This document shows positions 37,807 to 46,571 of a DNA stretch of 64,000 nt, in pieces. Where the stretch lies: assembly GCA_964643575.1 (NCBI GenBank), contig CAZXTD010000003.1, positions 5,156 through 69,155 on the forward strand. The letters are read 5' to 3'. The DNA comes from Glaciecola sp964643575 (GTDB lineage: Bacteria > Pseudomonadota > Gammaproteobacteria > Enterobacterales > Alteromonadaceae). Below the pieces are notes generated by a model that was given only the letters and a program-made list of their open reading frames with translations, was not told the DNA's origin and ran no database searches. The position numbers and the translations under genes were made by a program. The number at the start of each line of letters is the position of its first letter. The stretch's first letter is position 1.

Positions 37807-38145
37807 TATTTTTATCCGCTTGCCTTAAGCAGATTCGGAACGAATAGCATATTATTACGTGCTAAGTCACCTTCTTTCCTGGAGTCTGCTTGAGGTAAAT
37901 GGATGATGCGCAATCTTCATTTAAACATCAATAGGGCATATCAAAGAGGCAGTATTTTCTAAATAATTTACGCTTGCTTTACTCCAACACCTAAATTTAA
38001 TGATGCGAAAAAGTAATCTAACTCCCTGATATACATATTATAATGACTTTAGCTGTTACATCTTACAGTTATATAATTTAAGAAATTCTCCATACTTAAT
38101 ATTGTCAAGCAATGACTGACTATTAAACGTATCTGTGGAGGATAT
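37807..38145 (+). other. Intergenic region between the peptide array and the HEAT genes
   Basis: About 340 bases without a gene. It holds the branched inverted-repeat element described separately at 37820-37898. The rest is AT-rich and may carry a second promoter for the downstream genes. The next gene has GGAGG before its start. Confidence 0.6.
37820..37898 (+). other. Predicted branched RNA structure after the peptide array
   Basis: TTGCCTTAAGCAGA (37820-37833) can pair over all 14 positions (two G-U) with TCTGCTTGAGGTAA (37885-37898). Inside are two small hairpins: TTCG-GAA-CGAA (37834-37844) and TAGCA/TGCTA (37845-37849 with 37860-37864). No T-tract follows, so it is not an ordinary terminator. 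It could stabilise the peptide mRNA or limit read-through. Integron attC core sites (GTTRRRY) are absent. Confidence 0.4.
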
Positions 38146-39063
38146 ATGAAAAACAAAAAAGTTGTGAACGACATTAGTAAGTTTCAGCTGAAAGTGCATC
38201 AATCTTACCGCGAGCATTCTTTGCTCAAATCCCTTTTAGACAGCCTAACACACAAAAAGGACTTTTATTTTTGGGACTATTTGTCTCAGTTTAAAGCACT
38301 ATTAACATCAGATTTCATTCAGTTTGCCTTGGAGAAAGAAGCGAATGCCTTTCTACAAGAAGAGTGTTATCAATTACCTCTTTATTTTAACTCAAATAGG
38401 GCAAAAGGCTGGGTAGTTCTAAATACACCATACTTCAGGTTTAGCACCTACAACTTCGACCAAAAGCTTGTATCACAGCACCGGCTCGCCAACAAGGGAA
38501 ATAATTTCTCTTTGCAAATTGCAGCACAAGATCAAATTTTATATTTTTCGAAAAGTAATAACACCGAACTTGATATATATGAAGTCGCAGAAGCAAGCGA
38601 ACAAAAGCCTGCGGGTACAGGCATGAAGATAAAGGAGTCACTCAAAGTAAACTCTGGTGACTTTATCTTTGTGGAAGCTGGTAGACAGGCGCTACATTTC
38701 AAAACCGTAATCGATGACGTTACATACCATGAAATTAGTTCTGCTAAATCGAAAGTGCGAGTAATAGGCGAATATTGCTTAAACACAAAGAGTTTGATTG
38801 GTGTCAGTGCTGCAAACTTATCTTCTTCTCGCGCAGAAATGTTTTCTGAAATGGTCGCCAATTTTGGATACAAACCTTCCATTCCTACTTTGAAAAAATT
38901 ATGTGCACATACCGACCACTTTGTTCGTTGGAGCGCAGCAACTAGCCTTTACTCATTAGATAACAAAGAAGGCAAAGAAATGATCCAGCAATTAACCAAT
39001 GACCCTCATTACGATGTTAAAAATACTGCGAAGCAGTGCATCGAAATGCTTGAAAGCGCATAA
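38146..39063 (+). CDS. Cupin-like plus HEAT-repeat protein, first paralogue
   Basis: A 305-residue cytosolic protein. Residues 1-75 are helical. Residues about 85-215 are beta-rich, with SLKVNSGDFIFVEAGRQALHF resembling the second motif of a cupin barrel. Residues 225-305 are HEAT-like helices (PSIPTLKKLCAHTDHFVRWSAATSLYSL and DPHYDVKNTAKQCIEML in pattern). It lacks the His-x-His metal motif seen in the next protein. No family name known to me. The gene has GGAGG before its ATG, and the stop is 11 bases before its neighbour, so the pair is cotranscribed and possibly heterodimeric. Confidence 0.65.
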   Translation: MKNKKVVNDISKFQLKVHQSYREHSLLKSLLDSLTHKKDFYFWDYLSQFKALLTSDFIQFALEKEANAFLQEECYQLPLYFNSNRAKGWVVLNTPYFRFSTYNFDQKLVSQHRLANKGNNFSLQIAAQDQILYFSKSNNTELDIYEVAEASEQKPAGTGMKIKESLKVNSGDFIFVEAGRQALHFKTVIDDVTYHEISSAKSKVRVIGEYCLNTKSLIGVSAANLSSSRAEMFSEMVANFGYKPSIPTLKKLCAHTDHFVRWSAATSLYSLDNKEGKEMIQQLTNDPHYDVKNTAKQCIEMLESA

Positions 39064-39074
39064 GGAGAACTATC

Positions 39075-39977
39075 ATGGCAATAGAATTATACCCAAAAAA
39101 CGAAAATACGATTGAGCTAGAAGAGTTTATCGAATATGCGGAAAAGCATGTAGATATGCGAGATCAAAAAACCTTAATAGAAGCAGCGCCCTATTTAAAA
39201 GCCTTGTCGAACAACAAAACGTTTCTTGCAGACAAGATTAACGAAGAGTTGATGAAAATCGCTAATTTTCAGGAAGATAATTTATACGGTGCTCAAGTAT
39301 TAATGCTTGGCCGCAAAAAGAAATTTTTTATGCGAGCATGCTTTTGGCCAAGTGAAAACGAAAAGTCATATCAACAAAGTGGTCCCGATGCTTTTTTTTA
39401 TTACTTGCCACACGACCACAACTTTAACTTCTTATCTGTTGGTTATTATGGTCCTGGATACACTAGCGAATACTATACCTACGACCACGACAAAGTAACT
39501 GGCATGCCAGGCGAAAAACTTGATTTACGGTTTGTAAAAAAATCAAGACTAGAGCAAGGGAAAGTGATGCTGTATCGCGCTAAAACCGATGTGCACTATC
39601 AAATTCCTCCGGAATCTTTTTCGGTTAGCTTAAATCTTATGGAAGATAGTGTTGACCTTCCTCGAATCAATCAATATCGCTTTGACATAAAGGGCAAATC
39701 CGTAAACAGAATAATCAATCGAAATAGTGGACCTGTTTTTGCGAGCATTGCATCCGAGCTAGGCAATAGTAATACGATCCAGTTGTTAAACGATTTATCA
39801 ACTCGCTCTAAGTGCGAGCGTACTAAAACAGCGATCGTAATATCTCTGAGCAAAAAATTACCTGAGTGTGAACAAATTGATTTTCTGATTAAAAAACTAG
39901 AAGGCAAAAATAGCTACTTTGATCAGAGCATCAGACGGCATATCAGTTTGCTAGAACAGGAGGCCATATCATGTTAA
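39075..39977 (+). CDS. Cupin-like plus HEAT-repeat protein, second paralogue with a possible metal site
   Basis: A 300-residue protein with the same order as its neighbour: helical N-terminus, beta-rich middle and HEAT-like helices from about residue 215. The middle has LPHDHNFNFLSVGYYGPGY, giving His113-x-His115, then Glu132, and later KVMLYRAKTDVHYQIPP with His174. These have the spacing of a cupin metal site. It could modify the array peptides or sense a metal. This is inference from motifs. The gene ends 7 bases inside the ABC ATPase gene. Confidence 0.65.
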   Translation: MAIELYPKNENTIELEEFIEYAEKHVDMRDQKTLIEAAPYLKALSNNKTFLADKINEELMKIANFQEDNLYGAQVLMLGRKKKFFMRACFWPSENEKSYQQSGPDAFFYYLPHDHNFNFLSVGYYGPGYTSEYYTYDHDKVTGMPGEKLDLRFVKKSRLEQGKVMLYRAKTDVHYQIPPESFSVSLNLMEDSVDLPRINQYRFDIKGKSVNRIINRNSGPVFASIASELGNSNTIQLLNDLSTRSKCERTKTAIVISLSKKLPECEQIDFLIKKLEGKNSYFDQSIRRHISLLEQEAISC

Positions 39978-40681
39978 CCGCAAATAATTTAGGAAAGCGT
40001 TTTAAGGTCAAAAAGTCAGACGATAAATGGGGTGTAAAAGACGTCAATTTTACTGTGCAAAGCGGAGAAGTTATTGCGCTATTAGGCCGCAATGGTGCAG
40101 GTAAGTCGACACTTATGAAGTTGTTGGCCAATATTATTCTGCCAAGTTCTGGTTCTGTGTCACTCAACGTGCCTGGCAATAGTAAAGTCCAACTGCTAAC
40201 ACCTGCAGAAAACTTGTATAAAGAACTTAGCGTTCGTGAAACCTTGGAATACTTTAGTGCTTTATATGAGTTGAAGCCAGCAGACGCTATTGCAGCCATA
40301 CAGGATGTGATTCAACGTTTCAATTTATCAGCATTTATTGACAAGAAAGTCGGTAGTCTATCCACTGGTATGAAACAACGTGTATCGCTTGCAAAAACAT
40401 TCTTAATAGACCCTGCGGTAATTATGTTAGACGAGCCAACCGCTGGCTTAGACATAGAATCAAGCTTCACTCTTATTGAAATAATTAATGAAATAAAATC
40501 ACTCGGCAAAATCGTGATTGTTTCAACTCACAATATGTCTGAGGCCTATCAAATTGCTACTCGCGTCCTCATGCTCGAGCAAGGTTCGCTCTTATGTGAC
40601 CTCTCGTTTCAAGAGTTCAGCGAACTGGGTGACAGCTTAGAATCATCATATATGAAAAAACTGGAGGAAGTCTCATGTTAA
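39971..40681 (+). CDS. ABC transporter ATPase, NatA/ABC-2 type
   Basis: A 236-residue nucleotide-binding protein. Walker A is GRNGAGKSTLMK, the Q-loop is around VQLLTPAENLYKELSV, the signature LSTGMKQRVSL, Walker B VIMLDEPTAGLD and the H-loop VSTHN. It overlaps the upstream gene by 7 bases and the permease gene by 7, so it is part of a tightly coupled operon. With the following permease it forms an ABC-2 exporter or an immunity transporter that clears peptides from the membrane. Confidence 0.93.
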   Translation: MLTANNLGKRFKVKKSDDKWGVKDVNFTVQSGEVIALLGRNGAGKSTLMKLLANIILPSSGSVSLNVPGNSKVQLLTPAENLYKELSVRETLEYFSALYELKPADAIAAIQDVIQRFNLSAFIDKKVGSLSTGMKQRVSLAKTFLIDPAVIMLDEPTAGLDIESSFTLIEIINEIKSLGKIVIVSTHNMSEAYQIATRVLMLEQGSLLCDLSFQEFSELGDSLESSYMKKLEEVSC

Positions 40682-41802
40682 ATCTGGACATCATCAAAGC
40701 AGTTTATGCAAAAGAGTTTAGAGAATTGACTCAAGATACTCGTACTTTGTTTATTGTGTTTTTAATCCCTTTATTGTTTATGCCCGCAATTTCACTTACG
40801 ACATATAGCAGCAATGTGACCAGTGTTGAAGGCAAACAGCTAGTTGCCGTTATTGATGAAAAATGCAATGACTCAGCATTAACCGATTTAAGTACCCTAT
40901 ATTGTGCAGCGTCTTCGCAAAAAGCTGAAGTGATGCAAGATTTGCATGACGCCCAATTGGAAGCAGTACTAGATGTAAACGAAGGAAAAATATATTTAGC
41001 AAATGCAACCCTTACAAGCGAGCAAACTCGCCAAGCAATTGAAAAATATCATCTAAGCACAGCATATTCTGATCTCAAACAGCTCTCTGTTGAGGACCTT
41101 GATAGCAAAGAATCTGTGCTTAGTATTGTTGGTACAAGTTTGGCGAATGTCCTTGTTATGCTGGTCATAGTATTTAGTTTCGTCGGCGCCCTTAACTTTG
41201 GTATAGATGTTACCACCGGAGAAAAGGAACGAGGGTCTTTTAAGCTGTATTCAGAGTTTAAAGAGCGGATAAGTTCAATTTTTGCAGGAAAACTCATTTT
41301 TACGTCGTTGTGTTCTGGGCTAACTGCTGTATTAGGAATCGCCGGAATCATTATATCTATGTTGCTAATTGATACTTTTTATGGCGACCAAACTGCAATG
41401 ACACCTGGTGAAACTGAGAAAATCACTGCGTTTTTTGAATACGTAAAGATGCTTTCTTTTACCGATATCTTTGTGGCGACTGTTTATTTAATACCAGCCA
41501 TCTTTGTTGTGTCTTCACTGGTCAATTTCACAGGTTGTTTAGCACGCAACATGAAAGAAGCAAAGCTGCTTGGCGTACTCTTGATATTAGTCATTATGGC
41601 GTTGACAAAGGTGGATTTAGGCGCAGAGAACTTTTTTATTACTGCATTTATACCTGTCGTAAACGTTTTCGCTGGTGTCAATAATGCGATGACCCAAACC
41701 TTAGACTGGTGGCATTTGCTCGTATCAACGATTGTGAACGTCAGCATATGCTTTAACAGCCTCTATGATATTAAACGTCTTGTTGTTAAAGAAATTATTT
41801 AG
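40675..41802 (+). CDS. ABC-2 type permease, NatB-like
   Basis: A 375-residue permease. One N-terminal helix (TLFIVFLIPLLFMPAISL) is followed by an extracytoplasmic domain (about 45-155, with two Cys) and five to six more helices from residue 160. TTGEKERGSFKLY after helix 2 matches the conserved TGEKERGT of NatB proteins. It pairs with the ATPase encoded immediately before. Substrate unknown. The cluster context suggests peptide traffic. Confidence 0.88.
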   Translation: MLNLDIIKAVYAKEFRELTQDTRTLFIVFLIPLLFMPAISLTTYSSNVTSVEGKQLVAVIDEKCNDSALTDLSTLYCAASSQKAEVMQDLHDAQLEAVLDVNEGKIYLANATLTSEQTRQAIEKYHLSTAYSDLKQLSVEDLDSKESVLSIVGTSLANVLVMLVIVFSFVGALNFGIDVTTGEKERGSFKLYSEFKERISSIFAGKLIFTSLCSGLTAVLGIAGIIISMLLIDTFYGDQTAMTPGETEKITAFFEYVKMLSFTDIFVATVYLIPAIFVVSSLVNFTGCLARNMKEAKLLGVLLILVIMALTKVDLGAENFFITAFIPVVNVFAGVNNAMTQTLDWWHLLVSTIVNVSICFNSLYDIKRLVVKEII

Positions 41803-41815
41803 AAAGGACATCATT

Positions 41816-42490
41816 ATGAATACCAACATAGATAACGTACTAATTAACAGAGAACATCAGCTTAAGCTCCTACCTATAGTCGCTACAATTGTTTTGCTCG
41901 CCATATTTTGGCAATGGTATTTTTCGACTGTCGACAATCAATGGTTAGTTCAAAATATGATTGCAAGTCAAGCTGCTTCAGACAATCTGGGCGAGCAAGA
42001 TATCGCAATGCTTGAGGGAATAATAAGCCCTAGCTTTTTGAAATTGTCGACGATAGGGGGTGAGGTAGTTGGCTTTTTGCTTACACTTGTGTTGCTTTCG
42101 GCTTACGTAAGCTTGTTTAGTAGATTTGCAATGCCCAAAGATAAGCAACTTAGCATGAGTCAAGCCACAAACATTGCTGCAAAGTCTAGCTTGTATTTAG
42201 CAGTATTATTTATACCACAAGCGCTTTATATAATGTTCTCACCTGAGAATAAAGTAGATTTGCATAGTGTAGATTTTTTGAGTTTGAATAACCTTGGTTT
42301 GATGTTATCTGCAGAAAGTGCTTTTTTCGCTATAGCTAATGCCTTGTCGATGAGCACGTTCTTGTTTATTGGCTTATGCGCCTATTTTATGCATAAAGAG
42401 CTTAATTACTCTCTCAACCGTGCGGTTCTTGTCTACTTGATGCCTTATCTTACGATATGGTCTGTAATGTTGCTAACAGCGGTGATTTGA
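41816..42490 (+). CDS. Polytopic membrane protein, Yip1-like
   Basis: A 224-residue inner-membrane protein. I start it at ATG 41816, because GAAAGGAC is well placed there and an earlier in-frame ATG lies inside the permease gene. It has about five helices: KLLPIVATIVLLAIFWQWYF, EVVGFLLTLVLLSAYVSLF, SLYLAVLFIPQALYIMF and two near the end. The layout resembles Yip1/YIP-domain proteins, but I am not sure. It is one base from the adaptor gene and is probably an accessory to one of the two transporters. Confidence 0.7.
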   Translation: MNTNIDNVLINREHQLKLLPIVATIVLLAIFWQWYFSTVDNQWLVQNMIASQAASDNLGEQDIAMLEGIISPSFLKLSTIGGEVVGFLLTLVLLSAYVSLFSRFAMPKDKQLSMSQATNIAAKSSLYLAVLFIPQALYIMFSPENKVDLHSVDFLSLNNLGLMLSAESAFFAIANALSMSTFLFIGLCAYFMHKELNYSLNRAVLVYLMPYLTIWSVMLLTAVI

Positions 42491-42491
42491 A

Positions 42492-43637
42492 ATGAAAAAT
42501 AAAAAACTTATATTTATTATTGCAATTATCGCTGCCTGCTCACCATTTATCAAGCTTGCAGCCGACGCCAATAAACGCATTGAAGTTGAACTTGCTGAAA
42601 TTGAAATCGGTGGTTTAGATGAGTATTTAATAGCGACAGGCTCGTTAACCTACAAAAATGAAACTAATTTAGACTCTCATATTGTGTCAACTGTGACGGG
42701 TGTTTTTGTCAGCGAAGGTGACCGTGTCCGAAAAGGTGATGTGCTGCTAGAGCTTGATAGCTTTGAGCTCGATAATCAGATGAACATCCTGTTGAAGGAA
42801 CTCAGCAGCTATAAAGTAGAAAAACAGATCGCCACTGGCGACCTTGAAGCTGCAAACAGAAAACTGACAATCAATCAAAAGCTTGTCAAAAAAGGTTTAG
42901 TAGGAAAAGACCAATATAATTTGAGTCAAGAAGTACTGACCAACGCTCAACTAAGTGTCGAACACATATCAACGCTTATATCTGCAAAACAAGCACAAAT
43001 TGACCGTGTGACTGGGTTGCGTAGGTATTTGGAAATTAAAGCACCAAACGATGGCTTGGTAACCCAGGTAAACGCGACAAAAGGAGAAAACGTTTATCCC
43101 AATCAAATGAATGTTGATTTTAACTTTTTAGTTTCAATAGCTGACAATTCTGATGTTTACGTTGACGTGAAAATTGACGAGCGTGCACTTGCTGATATTT
43201 ATGAAGGTCAAACTGCCGATATTTTCTTAGCACCCTACCCCGACACACCTGTAAAGGGCGAAATAAGCTTTATTTATCCCACCATAGATAAAAGTTCACA
43301 GGGTATAAAAAGCAAGATTAGGATAAGACTGCAGCAAAACGATCTTGAAGGTATGCGACTTCGTCAAAACATGAGCTGCTTGGTTAAAGTGTTAATAACG
43401 TCAAGTGATAACGGCAGTATCGTCCCTATGCAGGCAATTGTTGAAGGCGACGACGAAACCTTTGTTTACATATTTGACGGCGAAAAAGTTAAACGCCAAC
43501 CAGTTGAAACCGGAATATCCGACTTTCAACGCCAGCATGTTTTAAATGGTTTGAAAGAAGGCCAGCGAGTTGTTGTTGGGCCAATGAACGCTTTAGTCAA
43601 CCTTACAGACGGTCAGTATGTGAGAGAGATCTTATGA
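42492..43637 (+). CDS. Periplasmic adaptor, MacA/HlyD type
   Basis: A 381-residue protein with a short signal anchor (LIFIIAIIAACSPFIKLA). The adaptor fold follows: a lipoyl half (GVFVSEGDRVRKGDVLLELDSF), a long alpha-hairpin (about residues 85-175), the second lipoyl half (IKAPNDGLVTQVNATKGENV) and a beta-barrel with VYVDVKIDERALADI. It overlaps the ATPase gene by 4 bases (ATGA). Together with the next two genes it forms a MacAB-like tripartite exporter lacking only the outer-membrane channel, which could be TolC. Confidence 0.9.
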   Translation: MKNKKLIFIIAIIAACSPFIKLAADANKRIEVELAEIEIGGLDEYLIATGSLTYKNETNLDSHIVSTVTGVFVSEGDRVRKGDVLLELDSFELDNQMNILLKELSSYKVEKQIATGDLEAANRKLTINQKLVKKGLVGKDQYNLSQEVLTNAQLSVEHISTLISAKQAQIDRVTGLRRYLEIKAPNDGLVTQVNATKGENVYPNQMNVDFNFLVSIADNSDVYVDVKIDERALADIYEGQTADIFLAPYPDTPVKGEISFIYPTIDKSSQGIKSKIRIRLQQNDLEGMRLRQNMSCLVKVLITSSDNGSIVPMQAIVEGDDETFVYIFDGEKVKRQPVETGISDFQRQHVLNGLKEGQRVVVGPMNALVNLTDGQYVREIL

Positions 43638-44305
43638 TTGAACTAAAAGACGTTTGTAAAAAATACGCTAGCGAGCAGGGTGATGTAAGTGTTTTAAACG
43701 ACTTATCACTTAAAATTAAGGAGTCGGATTACGTCAGCTTGCTCGGCCGCTCGGGTGAGGGTAAATCAACTCTACTAAATATTTTAGGCGGGTTTGATCA
43801 GTTTGACCAAGGTGATTACATTTTTGATGAATTAGATATAAGCAAATTTGAAGACAATGAGCTTAGCCAATTCAGAATGCAAAATATTGGCTTTGTTTTT
43901 CAGAGTTTTCATTTAATCAAACATCTTACAATTCGCAAAAATGTTGAATTGCCTTTGCTTTTGCAAAAATTACCTGCACAAGAAAGAAAAGAGCGCTCTC
44001 AGTGTATCTTAGAGCGTTTAGGAATAGCGGATAAAGCTGACTATTACCCTAATCAGCTGTCGGGTGGACAGTGCCAGCGCGCAGCCATTGCTAGAGCATT
44101 AATTTCTAAACCAAGGTTAATACTAGCCGACGAGCCAACAGGCGCTCTTGATCGCGAAACAGCCGATAGTATTTTACAGCTCTTTTGTGATTTAAATGCC
44201 GATGGACACACTATTGTTATTGTGACACATGACCCAGTGGTTGCTAAATCGGCAGCTCGTCAATGGGAGTTAAAACAAGGGCAACTTAGGGAACATCATG
44301 ATTAA
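43634..44305 (+). CDS. ABC transporter ATPase, MacB/LolD type
   Basis: A 223-residue ATPase. Walker A is GRSGEGKSTLLN, the family motif QNIGFVFQSFHLI is present, the signature is LSGGQCQRAAIARAL, Walker B is LILADEPTGALD and the H-loop VTHDP. It is separate from its permease, unlike MacB where both are fused. Overlaps of 4 bases upstream and 8 bases downstream indicate one operon. It powers export or mechanotransmission in a MacAB-like complex. Confidence 0.94.
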   Translation: MIELKDVCKKYASEQGDVSVLNDLSLKIKESDYVSLLGRSGEGKSTLLNILGGFDQFDQGDYIFDELDISKFEDNELSQFRMQNIGFVFQSFHLIKHLTIRKNVELPLLLQKLPAQERKERSQCILERLGIADKADYYPNQLSGGQCQRAAIARALISKPRLILADEPTGALDRETADSILQLFCDLNADGHTIVIVTHDPVVAKSAARQWELKQGQLREHHD

Positions 44306-45524
44306 TTATAATTATTCGGTAGACGTTTTTAAGCACGTCTTAGAAGGCCTAAAAATTAACGGTTTGAAAAGCGGTTTAGTGATCTTGAGTGTTGCCATCG
44401 GTGTCACTACCTTAATACTAGGATTGACCTTTTCTACTACATTATCTAAGTCTTTAGTTTGGCAATTTGAAAATTTAGGCTCTAATACAGTTACGGTCTC
44501 TTCGTTTTTACCGCTTTCTGAACAATTAAAAGGAAACAAAGCAGTCATTAACCATGATGAATTTGAAATAATTAAACGAGAGCTTTCAGATATAACCAGC
44601 AACATTACCCCTTTAATAAAAGTTCCCCAAGCACATGTACAAATTGCAGATAAATCAGCAAATCCATCAATAGTAGGCTCGACATATAGTTATATGCAAA
44701 TGCGCAACCGCTTTGTAGAAGAAGGCCGCTTCATTAACGATGCTGACAATCAACTAAGGCGCCGCTCAGTTGTTGTAGGTGCCACTGTTTTAGAACAACT
44801 GGAAGTAAAAAAAGCAATTGGTCGCTACATTAAGATCAATCACGAATGGTTTGTCATCGTCGGGGTGTTGGCCTCTAAAGGTTCCTTTTTTGGTGTTGAC
44901 CTTGATGACATAGTCATCATGCCATATGAGACGGCGCATTCACTACTTGGCAATGGCGTTGACCAAGATATTCTAATCCAAATGACTGTTAACGACGTGA
45001 GCAAACTTGAGCACCTTCGTCAGAGCGTGACCAATATTTTGCGCACAACTCATCAGCTAAGCGTTAATCAAGACAACGATTTTAAAATCGAAACAACAGA
45101 TGAATTATTGGGAACTTTTAACAGCGTTTTAAAAATAGTCGCCGCCACGCTTATCTCCGTCGTAGGATTATCACTTGTCGTTGCCTCGGTCGGGATGGTG
45201 AATATATTTCTTCTGAGCATTAACGAACGAATAAACGAAATTGGTTTATTCATGGCACTAGGTGCCGGCCGCAAATTTATTTCTTCTCTATTTATTATTG
45301 AATCCTCAGTATTGACGACTGTTGGCGGCTTACTTGGTCTCTTTTTAGGTTATTTACTGGCTATATTACTAAGTTGGTTGCTACCCGCAAAGTATGTCAT
45401 CGAGTTTCCTTTTATTACTGGGTTATACACTACTTTATTTTGTTTCGTGCTTGGCGTAATTGTGAGTATCTTGCCAGCAGCCAAAGCATGCACCTTATCA
45501 CCCTCTCGGGCTTTAGCTAAGTAG
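44298..45524 (+). CDS. MacB/FtsX-type ABC permease
   Basis: A 408-residue permease with the four-helix MacB topology. Helix 1 (SGLVILSVAIGVTTLILGL) is followed by a large periplasmic domain (about 50-265, including a QLRRRSVVVGATVLEQL-type stretch), then three C-terminal helices in the FtsX domain with SINERINEIGLFMALGAGRKFI and a PAAKACTLSPSRALAK tail. It partners the preceding ATPase and adaptor. MacAB-type systems export peptides or toxins, which fits the peptide array upstream. Confidence 0.93.
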   Translation: MINYNYSVDVFKHVLEGLKINGLKSGLVILSVAIGVTTLILGLTFSTTLSKSLVWQFENLGSNTVTVSSFLPLSEQLKGNKAVINHDEFEIIKRELSDITSNITPLIKVPQAHVQIADKSANPSIVGSTYSYMQMRNRFVEEGRFINDADNQLRRRSVVVGATVLEQLEVKKAIGRYIKINHEWFVIVGVLASKGSFFGVDLDDIVIMPYETAHSLLGNGVDQDILIQMTVNDVSKLEHLRQSVTNILRTTHQLSVNQDNDFKIETTDELLGTFNSVLKIVAATLISVVGLSLVVASVGMVNIFLLSINERINEIGLFMALGAGRKFISSLFIIESSVLTTVGGLLGLFLGYLLAILLSWLLPAKYVIEFPFITGLYTTLFCFVLGVIVSILPAAKACTLSPSRALAK

Positions 45525-45559
45525 CTAAAGCATTTGATTCAACAATGGAGAAAACCACT

Positions 45560-46411
45560 ATGTATCGTAATACTGTATTAATTTCAGGCGCCACAAGCGG
45601 AATTGGCAAAGCAACTGCCATAGCATTAGCAAACAAAAACCATAATTTGATTCTTTTGGGCAGAAATAAACGGAAGCTGAAAGAAACTACTTTGTCAGTT
45701 CTTGAGAAGGTGCCAAATGCTAAATTATCTAGCTATGCAGTAGATTTTTCTGACTTGACCAGCGTCAATCATGTGGTCCACGAGATACAACAGAATCATC
45801 CTGTGATTGACATTTTAATCAACAATGCCGGTGCTATCCAGATAGAGCCACAGAAGACACCAGAGGGTCTAGAAAAAACCTTAGTTGTTAATTATTACAG
45901 TCACTTTGTAGTGACGATGGGCTTACTTGAGAATATAAAGGCGGCTAAAAATGGAAGAATAATTAATGTATCTTCTGATTGCTACAAGCTTCCTGGCTAC
46001 GCTATCGATGATGAAGTTGAATCTCAAAAGTATAATTGGAATCGCGCGTATAACCGCTCCAAACTGGCTCAAGTGCAGTTCACGCACAAACTTCAAAATA
46101 CGTTATCAGACAGCAATGTAGTTGCGACATGCATTAGCCCAGGGGCTGTAAAAACCAAAATTTATGACCCCATGCCGAAACTCATTAGGTGGTTAACATC
46201 CCTATCATTAAAGCCTGTTGAAAAGGGTGTCAAGGATATTGTCGAGATTGCAACACAGGCAGATGTTAGTCAGTATGCAGGCGCATTCGTCAGCGGAGGA
46301 AAAGTCAAAAAGGTGCATTCTCGGTTTTTGCAGCTCGAGCACCTAGATAACCTTTGGCGATTATCTACAAAGCAAATATTTATGCCACAACCTCAGACAA
46401 TAAATAGTTGA
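45560..46411 (+). CDS. Short-chain dehydrogenase/reductase
   Basis: A protein of about 283 residues. I prefer ATG 45560, because GGAG lies 9 bases before it. An in-frame ATG at 45545 has no such site. The Rossmann motif SGATSGIGKATAIAL, NNAGAI, INVSSDC and the catalytic YNRSK are all present, and the layout resembles retinol dehydrogenase-like SDRs. It is the last gene before a strong terminator, so it belongs to the peptide cluster transcript and may tailor a product or be a passenger. Confidence 0.88.
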   Translation: MYRNTVLISGATSGIGKATAIALANKNHNLILLGRNKRKLKETTLSVLEKVPNAKLSSYAVDFSDLTSVNHVVHEIQQNHPVIDILINNAGAIQIEPQKTPEGLEKTLVVNYYSHFVVTMGLLENIKAAKNGRIINVSSDCYKLPGYAIDDEVESQKYNWNRAYNRSKLAQVQFTHKLQNTLSDSNVVATCISPGAVKTKIYDPMPKLIRWLTSLSLKPVEKGVKDIVEIATQADVSQYAGAFVSGGKVKKVHSRFLQLEHLDNLWRLSTKQIFMPQPQTINS

Positions 46412-46438
46412 GTTTTCATATTTAAAAGCTCCACAGAT

Positions 46439-46474
46439 GGCGGCCACTTTACATGTTGGGTGGCTGCCTTTTTT
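46439..46474 (+). terminator. Rho-independent terminator closing the peptide cluster
   Basis: GGCGGCCAC (46439-46447) pairs with GTGGCTGCC (46460-46468, one G-U) and is followed by six T. It marks the end of the run that started near 35.2 kb. Confidence 0.9.
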
Positions 46475-46571
46475 GACACTAAATCTGTACCGTGTCTTTA
46501 CCTTTTTACACCCCTCCTTAACTCTTTAGTTTTTGTAAACAATAAGTTTATGTCGAAGACTGGCTAAACTA

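Noticed and set aside
37820..37898. Integron attC site or tRNA
   Set aside because: No GTTRRRY core sites, no anticodon-loop or T-loop consensus. The arms fit only a generic branched hairpin.
39971..45524. C39 bacteriocin-processing transporter for the double-glycine peptides
   Set aside because: Neither ATPase has an N-terminal peptidase domain with Cys/His/Asp. Both begin directly with the nucleotide-binding fold.
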